NCBI GenBank assembly: GCA_963210315.1
Contig: OY723306.1
Coordinates: 372,001 to 436,000 of the forward strand
Reading direction: 5' to 3'
Length of the DNA: 64,000 nucleotides
DNA from: Rhynchopus euleeides
Taxonomy: Eukaryota; Euglenozoa; Diplonemea; Diplonemida; Diplonemidae
In this document: positions 47,654 through 57,207 of the stretch, in pieces
Layout of the letters: the number at the start of each line of letters is the position of its first letter
Position numbering within the stretch: position 1 is the stretch's first letter
Notes under the pieces: model-generated
What the model was told of the DNA's origin: nothing
The model's input: the letters and a program-made list of their open reading frames with translations, nothing else
Databases searched by the model: none
Program-made: the position numbers and the translations under genes

Positions 47654-48809
47654 TCAAAGTGCGGCCATCGCCTGTCGTAGTTGTGTTACACCTTGGGCAA
47701 GACAAGCCATCCTGCAGGCCTCATCTTCTTCGTCAGAACTGTCATCCCCCTCCTGCTGTGCGCGTTGGTCAAGCGTGCTCAAAGTCGCCTCGGATGACAC
47801 GAATGGTGTGAAAGTCGCCCCCAGCGGGATTGGCATTTTGCACAAGCAGAGCGATAATTTGCGGTGTCCTTCGGGGAACCGGGACAGGAAGTAGGGCGCG
47901 CTGATGGGTTCAACGAAGTCCTGTGTGTTGCAGTGCACAAACCCCTTCTGCAGCTGTGTCAACTGTGTGCAAAGAACATACACAGCCAATCTATGAGCGT
48001 GTCGGGTGTGCAGACACGGACACAGAATGACTTCTCTATACCCGAGGATCCCGTCCTGCGACAGGTGCGCAACCTTCCAAGGCATGCCCGATGCGCGCCG
48101 CTTCTCTTCTGCCATCGCAAGATCTCTCTCGTAAGTTGCGGAGCTGGCGATTGTAACGGCATCTTTCTTGCGATGTCCGTTCTCTGCTTCTTCAAATTCG
48201 TCGTTGTTCTGCAGAGGCACTGCATCTTCTGGAGCCCACCAATGATGGAGACTGTGTACGTAGGCATTGCGCGTTGATCCCTTTTCGGCATGCTCCATCA
48301 ACCAGTGAAATATATGCCCTGAGATCCGAGCACGCAAGAAGGGAATCCGGGCTGACTCATCCTTGCATCCCCAGAAGTGCCAGGGGATGTCTGCATACCG
48401 GAAATGCATGAGGTCTGCAAGGGAGACAAAGAGGTAGCGGAACAAGCCCTTGTAGGTGTGTCCTGTGACAGGCAAGCACGACCTTCCGGAACTGAGCACC
48501 TGTCCCATTCTGCGACACAGGTGGAAGCGTCCAATGCAACACTCACAGCATAGAGGCCAAGTGTTTCTCGTAGTATTTTGTTGTCTCATCCAGTACCCTG
48601 ATCAGCCGCATGGCGAGCCCCTTGCAGTCATGGAGTGCTGGGGTGACGTAGCGGGCATTGGGAAGCACACCTGCCAAGAGGGAGGGGTAGCCAGCCTCTT
48701 TTATCTCAGAGAGAGTCAGGTGCGGGTATCGATGCACCTGTTGATACCAGCGTTCTTCTGGGATGTCGCACAGTGAGCATCGGTGCCCTCGCCCCCCGCA
48801 TCGCCTCAT
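47654..48809 (-). CDS. Unrecognised transposon protein, possible transposase, one small intron
   Basis: Two overlapping minus-strand frames (48809-48543 and 48589-47654) join in phase if a 37-base GTGAGT...CAG intron (48546-48510) is removed, giving 372 residues. The N-terminus has CSLCDIPEERWYQQV, then YVTPALHDCKGLAMRLIRVLDE. The pattern of a His after Pro-x-Leu followed by a Gly-rich helix recalls the DPLH/PxLH segment of some RNase H-like transposases. The middle has SLADLMHFRYADIPWHFWGC and the C-terminus an acidic EGDDSSDEEDEA. I do not recognise the family. Its position between inverted ends argues that it moves the element, or is what remains of such a protein. Confidence 0.5.
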
Positions 48810-48826
48810 TGTTGCCCACTGCTGAT

Positions 48827-48925
48827 CTATACTCCCGCTAGCGGGAGTTGGACTCCCCCTAGTTGAGACTCCCGAAAAGGGTTAAACCCGGTAGTGGTAC
48901 CCTACCCCCGCTGGAGTCCACCGTG
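48827..48925. repeat. Internal copy of the right terminus
   Basis: It matches 49613-49697 (palindrome at 48831-48848, then ACTCCCCCTAGTTGAGACTC, ending GGAGTCCACCGTG) but carries about 15 extra bases (AAACCCGGTAGTGGT). It marks either an older element end or a tandem right-end duplication. Confidence 0.8.
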
Positions 48926-49074
48926 CAAGGCCGGATCAGCCCACGGGTGGGTTTGAGGAAGAAATCTGGGGGGGCAAATTTTGCTGCGACTTCCGGTTTC
49001 ACCCGGCCGAACTCCAGCATCTATCCAGACCCACGGTGCCAAGCCGTTCGCCCGTGTCGCGATCATTCGCGGCT

Positions 49075-49467
49075 TCAGGCTGCCCCCGACGACACGTTTG
49101 TATCCTGCACCTTGCCATACTTCGCCTCCACCTTGTATATGACGGAGAGCGCCCTCCTTCCGCATCGTTGCGACTTCCCTGACAGCGAACTTATCCATGT
49201 CAGGGAAGACATGGCGATGATTGCGTTGGCCACCTGGGTGCTGTGCTTGTGGAGCTCCTTGCTCAACACCGTTGCTAGGAGCCTTCTAATGGATCCCAGT
49301 GTCAGCACACTGCCCCCTTTTTTAACAGGGAAGGCCGTGCAAAAATCATGCACAATGTTCGTCGCCTCCGCAGCCTCGGGACTCTCTGCGCTCTTCTTCT
49401 TCTTAATCGACTTTGCCGCCGGCTTCGCTGCCGGCTTCGCTGCCGGCTTCGTTGTCGTCTTCCCCAT
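49075..49467 (-). CDS. Small basic protein with H2B-like C-terminal histone fold
   Basis: 130 residues. The N-terminus MGKTTTKPAAKPAAKPAAKS then IKKKK looks like the Lys/Ala/Pro tail of H1 or H2B. Residues about 55-100 (LTLGSIRRLLATVLSKELHK, then HSTQVANAIIAMSS) align by eye with the H2B segment that in typical H2B reads [20 protein letters not shown] then H, including the L-x-x-E-L-x-K-H signature of the C-terminal helix. The preceding ATNIVHDFC could be the end of the H2B alpha-2 helix. The first histone helix is not evident and the last about 30 residues have no H2B counterpart. It lies between the two right-end copies of the element. The likeness is by eye only. Confidence 0.45.
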   Translation of the reverse strand: MGKTTTKPAAKPAAKPAAKSIKKKKSAESPEAAEATNIVHDFCTAFPVKKGGSVLTLGSIRRLLATVLSKELHKHSTQVANAIIAMSSLTWISSLSGKSQRCGRRALSVIYKVEAKYGKVQDTNVSSGAA

Positions 49468-49560
49468 TTTTGTGAATCAGGTCTGCGAGCTGGGATGGGT
49501 GGAAACGTCCGTTTCGTTTGGTGTGGCTGTACTTCAGTGACGAGTGCCACATTGCATAGG

Positions 49561-49697
49561 TATCATGGGAAAAATGAGTGAAAATAGGTGAAAAGACTCC
49601 CGCTAGCGGGAGTCTATACTCCCGCTAGCGGGAGTTGGACTCCCCCTAGTTGAGACTCCCGAAAAGGGTTACCCTACCCCCGCTGGAGTCCACCGTG
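49561..49697. repeat. Right terminal inverted repeat of the composite element
   Basis: It has two copies of ACTCCCGCTAGCGGGAGT (49596-49613, 49618-49635) and ends GGAGTCCACCGTG followed by TA. Confidence 0.75.
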
Positions 49698-51633
49698 TAC
49701 CAGCACCCCTCTCCCTCTTGGTGGGAGCGGGGTGCGGCTGTTTCAGGCACTTCTTCTGACCGCACGGTCGGCATCCTGTCGACACAGGATAACGATAAAC
49801 TTGGCAGAAAGGGCGCCATGCCATGCACAGAGCATCTCACACAACATCCTCTTATCATGGAAAACGATTCCTCGCGAAAAACCCGCACACAGGCGAGAGA
49901 AGGGGATCACAGCACAGAAGATCCAAAAATAGAGCGCAAAAAATCGACACCTCTTCAATTCCAAAGTGGCAGCAAGGGTTAGGTGTGGGCAGGTGATCCT
50001 GTGAGTTGAATCGGGGGGGGGGGGATTGCGCTGGCCCCGGGGTGGGGTGGGGTGGGGTGTAGGGGGGGGTGAGGGTGAGGGTGACGACTGGGGATCACCC
50101 CGCCCCAACCCATGTCGCAGAGTGGTATGAGCGGGAGGGAGCCCTCGCCCCACCCTACCCCACCCCCCTCCCCCCATCCCCTCTCCACCTCTGGGGCCCT
50201 AAATTGGGCAGTTTGATGCGCCAAATATCTTTCTCCGGTGTGCTGCGGCTGGTGCAAATATCTTTCGGAAAGTTCAGGAGGGTATCGGGGGGTGGGGGGG
50301 GAAAGACCTATGTGTGGGGGGTCGGGATAGTGACTGAAGCCACCTGGGCTGACTTCAGTCAGAATGACAAAGGCCGTTATAACTACGGCAATATAGTTGC
50401 GGTGGGATCGCCATATGCTGCCCCCGTGTTTGTTTGTGCGCACCTGCACGTCTCCTCTGTGTCCATAGGTGTGCTGCCAACAGTCTTTTGAACAATTTGA
50501 ACAATTTTTTTTGGCTTCGACAGGAGCTCTGTTGCAGTACAATATACAAGAGCCACCCACTGGAAAAAAACCATTCACAGTGGGCCACCTGAGGCAGATC
50601 AACCCCGCAGCTGAACACTGCTGCACAGCAGGGGGAAGCAACATTGGCCTGTACCGGCAGTATAACATGAGGCACAGCGCAGGGGGGGGATGGAAGGGGA
50701 GGAGGACTGCCTCGAAGCAGTGGAACCGTTACAAATGAACACCGGATGGGAGATGAACCCATTGTTTGCTTTGTTGGAGTGCGGAGCGCGCTGATCGCAA
50801 GCCCTTCATGCAGCCCCATATAATCTAAGGGGGGAGGGGGGGGCAGGGTAGCAAACGGTGCGAGGGGCAGGTGAGGTCGGCATTGAGGGTGTGCGGGGAA
50901 GAAGGTGCGCGAGGGCAGTGCCGTATTATTTTGGCTTTGCTTGGGGGGGATGTGGGATGGAGGGGAGGAGGGGGGGGTAGGGCAGAGAAGGAGGATCTGG
51001 AGCTCCGATCGCTACATACATCAAGCGATCTGACCGCAGCACACACGCAGCACAGAGGCTGTGTGCGTGTGTGTGCAGGAAGCAGCCCAGGTTCATCGCT
51101 CCATCACTCCCCCTCACCCCCCATCCCCGACCCACACACACATCCAAGCTTGTTGTTTGAACGATTTGTGGCAGGGCTCCTCACGGCCCTCCCCCAGTGA
51201 GAGTGGGGGGTGGGTGGGGGGAGAACCGCAGTTCTGTGCACGTCGTACCGAGAGATCTCTGTCCTCCTGCGACTGCCACATGCGTGGGATCTTTGCAGCA
51301 GTGTCAAAGAATACACACCAAGACACACCCCTGCCTTGGTGTGATATCCACTGCCAACACGCACATCACACCCCTCAACGCACCGCCGCCTGAATACTGC
51401 CGCCCGCGGGTTTGGATCTGGAATACAGTTTTCGGTCAAAGTAAAACACTACTGCACAACACTAATACAGCCTTTCTTCTGGGAGAGGGGGGGGGGGTGG
51501 GGTTAGCAAAGCAGAAAGGTGAGGTGAAAGAGTTGGCCCTCTCCCTCCGCTCGTTGTGGGGGCTTGCATCCGAGATGTGGTGATGTGCTCGGCCTGGTCG
51601 GGAGGGAGGGAGGGGGGGGGGGGTGAAGGTCTT
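49698..51633. other. Gene-free stretch, no gene seen
   Basis: About 1.9 kb of G/C-run-rich DNA between two transposons. A minus-strand tract at about 50745-50815 has a B-box-like hairpin (ATGGGTTCATCTCCCAT) but no tRNA acceptor stem. TGCATCCGAGATG at about 51568 resembles the dispersed repeat found at 60144. Open frames are low in complexity. Confidence 0.45.
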
Positions 51634-51799
51634 CACGGTGGGATCTTGTAAATTTTACATGTATAACTACAAGTATATACATGTATTATACATGTATAAT
51701 ACTTGCATGTCAACTATTATACATGTATAATACATGTATATGCCTGAAATATACATGTAAAATACATGTATATCAAGTAAAAATACATGTATAATACTT
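51634..51799. repeat. Left terminal inverted repeat, hAT-like element
   Basis: AT-rich, built of repeated TACATGTATA units after the CACGGTGGGATC terminus. It is complementary to 56752-56916. Confidence 0.9.
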
Positions 51800-52004
51800 C
51801 AGGCCTGGGCGGGGAACCAGCCCTTTTTCCGGGTTTTTTGGGTCGGGGAACCAGGTTTTTTCTAAGAATTTTTACAAGGGATTTTTTGCTCACCCCCCCA
51901 CAGGTTTCAGGCGCGTGCCCGTCAGGCGGGACTTTTTCTATGATTTCTACGATGAAAACCACCCCCCCGCCCCCACCCCCCCCCCTTCTAAGAACGATGA
52001 TGGC

Positions 52005-55000
52005 TCACTCGGAAGTTTCGGCGTCCGAAACGTACGCCCACTCTCCCCAATCCTCCTCCATGTCGACATCGATGTCGACATGGACGCGGGCCCTTTTCTC
52101 CTGGGGCTCCTCGGGGTGCGGCCCAACCTCCCTCCTGCGCTCTGCCGGTGCCGCCTGTGTGGGAGGCAGCTGCGGCGGTTCTTCCGGCTGAGGTGTGGGG
52201 AGTGTCGATGGGGTGCCCGGGGTCGATGAAGCGGGGAGCTGGAAGGTGACATGTTGCAGGGTGGCTGGAGGCACGACGGGGGGTGCGGCATCTGCAAGCA
52301 ACGAAGTGAGGAAGGGATCCTCAGGGACTTCCTCCACGAGGCTGACAATCGACAATGCATCGGCGTTGTCATCTTCCCAGCTGCCGTCCGATTCCTCATC
52401 ACAATCCTCCACGCCAGCAAATAGAGAACCCATGGCTGCATCGAGGTCAACGAGCTCCACGGTTGTCAGAGTTGGAAGAGGCGTCAGGGAACGCGCAGTG
52501 AAGCGGCGCTTCTTGTTGGCGAGGAACGTGTTGACTGTTTCTTCAACGATGATCTTGCGCGCCGCGTCATCATGTGACAGCTCTAGAGTGATGCCCAGTT
52601 CTTGAGAGATGCTTGCGGCAGAGAGTGCCTTCCGGAACGATCCCCTCATGCGCGTTACAACTGAAAAAGCAGCCTCCACAAACACAGTCGAGGGTGACAG
52701 TGCCACCATGGCCTCAAGCACTATCGCAAACGTCGAACTCTCGGATTCCAGCAAGAAGTCGACGACAAACTCTTTCAGAAGGTTCCCCCTGAGATCTGTG
52801 CATTCCAACCGCAGCTTCACCCACTCCATGCCGATGCTGAGAATCTCTGCCTGGTCGTAACCCAAGCGAGAAGCGAGCGCCATGAGGCACTCGCACGTGC
52901 TGTCCTTCCCACTTGTCGCGAAGAAAGAGCTGAATGAGCGGCAGGGATACTCCTCCCACCTCTTGGCCAGGTCCTTGTAGATGGTGTGGCAGAGCTTTGA
53001 GCGCCAGGAAGTCATCTCGGCAACTACCCCCGGAGGCAACGATGTGGTTCCCTGGTTCTCATAGAACTTGGCTTCGTGCTTGCCAGGCTGGCGCGCCAGC
53101 ACCTTATGCACTGTCAGTGCATTCTGCAGGATGCTCTCCATCGACGAGAGCGACAGGTCTCGCTTCTGCAACGCCTCGCTCACCCCTTTATTGATGTCGA
53201 AGACGTCAGCCAAGATGCAAGTCGAGAGGGAATACTCGGGGGTGAGCTTGTGGAAGAAGAACGGCGGCGGCTGGATCTCCCCGAGCATAGCGACAGTGAA
53301 GTCAAAGTTCACCACAGCCGCGTTCAGGCGACGGAACGTTGCAGCTGCCCAACGCACGGAGTGCTCCTTCGGGAAGGAGAGACATTTCCCACCGGAAATG
53401 ATCTGCAGAGACTTCTGCCTGGCGGTTGATCTGAAGAAGGCAAACCAGTGTCGGAGGAGGCGGCTATGTTCAACAACCTTTCGTGTCTTCTTGATGAGGC
53501 CGACGGACAGCTGGTGCATGTGGGCAGCATCATGCACATCGATGAGAGTGCATCCCCACGCGATCTCGAGCTTCCCCCTGAGACTCTTCATCGTTGATGC
53601 CCCGTCTGCCGCGAATCCCTTCAGCGAACGCCGCGCCCACTGCGACAGCTGGAGGCTGTCGAACAACTTGACCAGCTCGTCCTTCTGCGACTCTGCGTCA
53701 GCTTTCTTCAAGTCGACTGTGCCCACACACCAATCTTTCATAGCACAATCCGTCCTGCTGATCCCCGAAACGATGACGATCATCAAGTCGATGCGGGCGA
53801 ACGTGGTACCGTCCACCTTCAGGGTTGCCGCCCGACACGCACGCACCGCACCCACCACTCCCCTCAGGAGCACCTCCCAGAGTATCGTCTGGAACTCCTT
53901 CGCGACTTTTCGAGAGTAGTGGGTGTCCAGGACATGCAGCCCCTTCCGCTTGTCGTCCTGCAACCTCGCACCCACACTGCTCAGCCCCTCCGCCCGTTGC
54001 GTCGCCGTTGCCACGTTGTACACCAGGTTGACCAGACTTGTGTACTGCTCGCTGGTCACCTTCACCTTCGCGCACAGCGTCTGCTTGGGGATATCTGTAG
54101 CTGTCACATTGGTGTTTTCACTCCCAGGCGTGGACAACTGCACTGCTCTCTTGTGCGCCGCACCACCCATGTGGCGGCGGATATTGCTTTGCTGGCGCCC
54201 AACTGTCGTGGCAGACATAGACGCTTCGCCGCGTGCATACCGGAGCAAGTGGGGTTGCTCCGAGAACTCCCCCTCCAGCTGCACCAAGAACGGTGCACAC
54301 GTGGTGCACCTCCACCTCCCATCAGGGAGACGCACCACACCGGAGGCTGCAGCGTGGATCTTCCGCTGCTGCTTCTCCTGTATGGCGAGCTGTGCCTGCC
54401 GCTGCTGAATCCGAAGGAGACCGTTCACCATTGAGCCCTCTGGCACGTACTTCTTGTTTGCTGCCATCAAAAGAAGGAAGTGCGCCTTTGCTGTGTCGAA
54501 GACAAGCCGCAAGGGGTACTGGGCCATCAACGACGGAAGAAGCAAGCCGAAGGTGCGAGGCTGTGTGGTGTCGACGATAGAAAAGTGAACATTTAAACCG
54601 CGGGATGTGCGGAAAGTCTGCAGGGCCACTGACGCGGTGTTGGTGTCCAACTCTTCGTCCACGAGGAATCTCGTATCCATCAATCGCGGACGCCTGAGCT
54701 TCACCGTGAGGGCCTCCGCTTCGGGGGAGTCAACGCCCTCCAGAAGCGCCGCAGCACTGGTACGCGTCGGCTCCGTAATGGGAATTGACCTTGCTAGGCA
54801 GTCAAGCACTCGGAGGCAGTAGTGTCCAGAACTGTATAGATCCCGTTGAACCCACCCTGGTACAAGCCCAATGTTGACGCCTCCGGTTGATTGGGCGAGC
54901 TTCATGGCGGTCAGCCATGGGGACAGTCGCCCGGCGCTGTCGAACGCGGCGACGTGGCACGCCCCTTCCCCGGTGTAGAAGGCGGCGTGGGGTGCAGGGG

Positions 55001-55976
55001 CGACAGGGGCGGCGGTGGTAGCTGCAGGAGAGGCGGCCAGGGGATCCGGAGGAGGAGGCGGCGGCGCATCATGCGAAGCATCGACGTCGTGCCCGTCACC
55101 GTCCGATGCCTCACGTGCGTACAGCACGAGTGCTGGCTTCGCGTTCGCACGATTGAACGGCGCCACAGAGCAATCCGTCACACGATCAGTCGTGATCGAC
55201 TTCCACTTCAGAGTGGTGGCGGGGCCACGAGCGCACAGCGTCTCCCAGGCGATCCCCTTCGCGAGGGTCAGCCCGGACTTTGTGCACGATGCACCGACAA
55301 ACCGGTACCGGTGATTCACCGGCTGCACCGTGCCCACCTGCACCACCCCGTTGCCGTCAACGCCAAGCTCACGAAGGGCGGAGAGGTCTCTTAATTCCTT
55401 GACGTTGACGGTTTCCGCAAGCTCCGTCAGGTGCTTCTGCTTCTCGCCGGATGCAGAAAACCGCTGCGTCGAGAGGAACAGGAGGTGCGGGGCCTTCTCG
55501 ACGCAGAACTGCGCAGCCCGGACAGCACCACATGTGCACGGACCTTGCTTCTCCATAAATTGAGAAGCAACGCGCTGCACCTCGTCCTTCACGACGCCCA
55601 ACATCACAACCATGCTGTCTGTAATAGCTGTGCGGAACTCACCACAAGATGGGCAGCTGTAGACGGTGGCGCTTTTGGTGGTGCAGAGGTGCTTCAGGTG
55701 CGGGTGTTTGTGTCCGAGGGCGGAGAGACTGACGTCAGGGTTGGGTCGCTGCGGGTCCTGCGAGGTGATCATCTGGGGCTCGTTCTCATCGGGGGTTGTG
55801 CTCCGCAGGGACTGGAGGAGGTTGCTCAATACACCTTGGCACTCCCGCAGTACTGTACATGCCAGCAGCTGGAGGATAGTTACAAAGCTGCCACTCCCCG
55901 ACGCCACCCCCCTACTGGCCCCTTCAGGCCTGAAAGCCCAAAAGCTCCCGGAGATTTTTGCAGTTGTGCGCACCAT
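52005..55976 (-). CDS. hAT-like transposase fused to an N-terminal USP-like domain
   Basis: 1,323 residues from the ATG giving MVRTTAKISG (A at -3, G at +4). The frame extends further upstream but through A/T-run sequence. Residues about 25-290 follow ubiquitin-specific protease order: FVTILQLL (Cys-box region, Cys absent), CPSCG near 109 and CTCG near 149 (zinc ribbon), HLLFLSTQRF, YRFVGASCTKSG where a His box is expected but GHY is missing, then KWKSITTDRVTD and LVLYARE. A BED-like zinc finger lies at about 555-605 (WRCTTC, HMGGAAH). The hAT core follows: KVDGTTFARID near 725, GFAADGASTMKSLRG near 792, DVHDAAHMHQL near 815, and a VEAAFSVVTRMRGSFRKAL dimerisation segment near 1105. An acidic C-terminus follows. 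The USP part looks catalytically dead. Confidence 0.82.
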   Translation of the reverse strand: MVRTTAKISGSFWAFRPEGASRGVASGSGSFVTILQLLACTVLRECQGVLSNLLQSLRSTTPDENEPQMITSQDPQRPNPDVSLSALGHKHPHLKHLCTTKSATVYSCPSCGEFRTAITDSMVVMLGVVKDEVQRVASQFMEKQGPCTCGAVRAAQFCVEKAPHLLFLSTQRFSASGEKQKHLTELAETVNVKELRDLSALRELGVDGNGVVQVGTVQPVNHRYRFVGASCTKSGLTLAKGIAWETLCARGPATTLKWKSITTDRVTDCSVAPFNRANAKPALVLYAREASDGDGHDVDASHDAPPPPPPDPLAASPAATTAAPVAPAPHAAFYTGEGACHVAAFDSAGRLSPWLTAMKLAQSTGGVNIGLVPGWVQRDLYSSGHYCLRVLDCLARSIPITEPTRTSAAALLEGVDSPEAEALTVKLRRPRLMDTRFLVDEELDTNTASVALQTFRTSRGLNVHFSIVDTTQPRTFGLLLPSLMAQYPLRLVFDTAKAHFLLLMAANKKYVPEGSMVNGLLRIQQRQAQLAIQEKQQRKIHAAASGVVRLPDGRWRCTTCAPFLVQLEGEFSEQPHLLRYARGEASMSATTVGRQQSNIRRHMGGAAHKRAVQLSTPGSENTNVTATDIPKQTLCAKVKVTSEQYTSLVNLVYNVATATQRAEGLSSVGARLQDDKRKGLHVLDTHYSRKVAKEFQTILWEVLLRGVVGAVRACRAATLKVDGTTFARIDLMIVIVSGISRTDCAMKDWCVGTVDLKKADAESQKDELVKLFDSLQLSQWARRSLKGFAADGASTMKSLRGKLEIAWGCTLIDVHDAAHMHQLSVGLIKKTRKVVEHSRLLRHWFAFFRSTARQKSLQIISGGKCLSFPKEHSVRWAAATFRRLNAAVVNFDFTVAMLGEIQPPPFFFHKLTPEYSLSTCILADVFDINKGVSEALQKRDLSLSSMESILQNALTVHKVLARQPGKHEAKFYENQGTTSLPPGVVAEMTSWRSKLCHTIYKDLAKRWEEYPCRSFSSFFATSGKDSTCECLMALASRLGYDQAEILSIGMEWVKLRLECTDLRGNLLKEFVVDFLLESESSTFAIVLEAMVALSPSTVFVEAAFSVVTRMRGSFRKALSAASISQELGITLELSHDDAARKIIVEETVNTFLANKKRRFTARSLTPLPTLTTVELVDLDAAMGSLFAGVEDCDEESDGSWEDDNADALSIVSLVEEVPEDPFLTSLLADAAPPVVPPATLQHVTFQLPASSTPGTPSTLPTPQPEEPPQLPPTQAAPAERRREVGPHPEEPQEKRARVHVDIDVDMEEDWGEWAYVSDAETSE

Positions 55977-56478
55977 ATTCGCGGAGTACGTGAGGTTGGG
56001 TGAGTGTGAGGTCAGGGTCCTGTCGAAGGGTAGTCGAGTGGGAATAAATAGGGAGGTCCTCAGGAGTGCAATACAACAGCAATACACAGGCAACACACCA
56101 GCAACACGCAAACCGAGGCAAGAGGAGGTGGGCGGGGTCATCCTGCGGAGTCTCCAGTTGGCCAGCAAGGCGAACTGTACGGGGGAGAGACTTCCCTTCC
56201 ATCCTTGTGTGCGCCCTGTCGACTGGGAAAATCTTAGAAAAAAAAATTTCCTCTGCGAAAAACCCTTAGAAAAAAAAATTTCCCTTACAAAATTCTTAGA
56301 AAAAAACTTTTTTTCCCCGTACAAAAGTTCTTAGAAAAAAAGTTCAGAATCCTGAAAGTGGGGAACCAGCCCCCCAGTTAGGAACAGCCCTGTAATACTT
56401 GCATGTCAACTATTATACATGTATCTTTACTTGATTTACATGTATTTTACATGTGGGGTAATCAGGCTGGGGAAAAAA

Positions 56479-56610
56479 ACAACAAATCACAACAAATCAC
56501 ACCCGATCACAACAGATCACAACAAATCACAAGGCAAATGTTGTGATTTGTTGTGATTTTTTGCGATTTGTTGCGGCCAGTTGTGATTTGTTGTGACTAG
56601 GTGTGACGTG
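56479..56610. repeat. Imperfect inverted repeat of CACAACAAATCACAAC units
   Basis: Tandem AACAAATCACAACAAATCAC on the left arm and GTTGTGATTTGTTGTGATTT on the right arm would form a hairpin. It lies inside the hAT-like element near its right end. Confidence 0.7.
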
Positions 56611-56644
56611 GTGCCGTCCTCACCACCGAGTCCCCAACTGGCCC

Positions 56645-56731
56645 TGTAAATATTATGGAACGTAAATATTATGGAACGGACCGGCCAAAAATGGGCCCGT
56701 TCCATAATATTTACGTTCCATAATATTTACG
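56645..56731. repeat. Perfect 34-base-arm palindrome
   Basis: GTAAATATTATGGAACGTAA and the next 14 bases are repeated in exact reverse complement at 56698-56731, separated by about 19 bases. Each arm is itself a duplicated AAATATTATGGAACG. It is inside the hAT-like element and may be a nested miniature inverted-repeat element. Confidence 0.8.
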
Positions 56732-56751
56732 TATACGGTAGTTGACATGCA

Positions 56752-56916
56752 AGTATTATACATGTATTTTTACTTGATATACATGTATTTTACATGTATA
56801 TTTCAGGCATATACATGTATTATACATGTATAATAGTTGACATGCAAGTATTATACATGTATAATACATGTATATACTTGTAGTTATACATGTAAAATTT
56901 ACAAGATCCCACCGTG
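56752..56916. repeat. Right terminal inverted repeat, hAT-like element
   Basis: Complement of 51634-51799, ending GATCCCACCGTG followed by TT. Confidence 0.9.
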
Positions 56917-56983
56917 TTCGCGGTGGGTATCAATTTTCGGCCAAGTTCAGCGGGTCTTATAAACGAGGGCCTTTGTGCCAATC

Positions 56984-57018
56984 AAAAGTGTCACTTTCAG
57001 CTCTGCCGCTCTTCCTCT
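56984..57018. repeat. Block shared with the J-protein upstream region
   Basis: AAAAGTGTCACTTTCAGCTC then TGCCGCTCTTCC matches 27875-27909 with few changes, without the neighbouring promoter motif. Confidence 0.5.
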
Positions 57019-57153
57019 ACGACTTGTACTTTGTGTTCCGCACTCGCCTATCGACAGATATTTTTTTACGATGACATCCGACGATTTTCACCCATCACAG
57101 ATAGGAGGAAATGCACTCAAACGTTGACACCGTAGCGAAGACCCACCCCCTCT

Positions 57154-57207
57154 GTGTTGTGTCAGGTGGCACACCGTATTTCCCACTGAAAGCCGTGGCG
57201 TTTCAAA
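57154..57207. repeat. Short repeat shared with 60420-60485
   Basis: GTGTTGTGTCAG, GGCACACCGTATTTCCCACT and CGTTTCAAA recur in order in the second copy with small insertions. Confidence 0.45.

Larger units (their letters stand above)
47339..49697. mobile_element. Composite DNA transposon with CACGGTGG ends and duplicated right terminus
   Basis: Left end CACGGTGGACTCCAGCGG (47339) and right end CCGCTGGAGTCCACCGTG (ending 49697) are inverted copies. The terminal regions (47339-47496, 49561-49697) share AGGTGAAAAGACTCCCGC and the 18-base palindrome ACTCCCGCTAGCGGGAGT. The flanking dinucleotide is TA on both sides, a possible target duplication. A second right-end copy lies inside at 48827-48925. 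Between left end and inner right end is a reading frame on the minus strand. Between the two right ends is a small H2B-like frame. Family uncertain. Confidence 0.72.
51634..56916 (-). mobile_element. hAT-like DNA transposon with long near-identical inverted ends
   Basis: 5.28 kb. Ends are CACGGTGGGATCTTGTAAAT (left) and the exact complement ending GATCCCACCGTG (right). Terminal repeats 51634-51799 and 56752-56916 (about 165 bases) look identical or nearly so by eye. The flanking dinucleotide is TT on both sides. I do not see an 8-bp duplication as hAT elements usually make. Inside the right end are another diverged partial TIR copy (56389-56455), five CTTAGAAAAAA motifs (56229-56343), an inverted repeat (56479-56610) and a palindrome (56645-56731). 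The intact transposase frame and matching ends suggest recent movement. Confidence 0.85.

Noticed and set aside
50745-50815. tRNA gene on the minus strand
   Set aside because: A good T-arm-like hairpin exists but no matching acceptor stem or D arm could be drawn.
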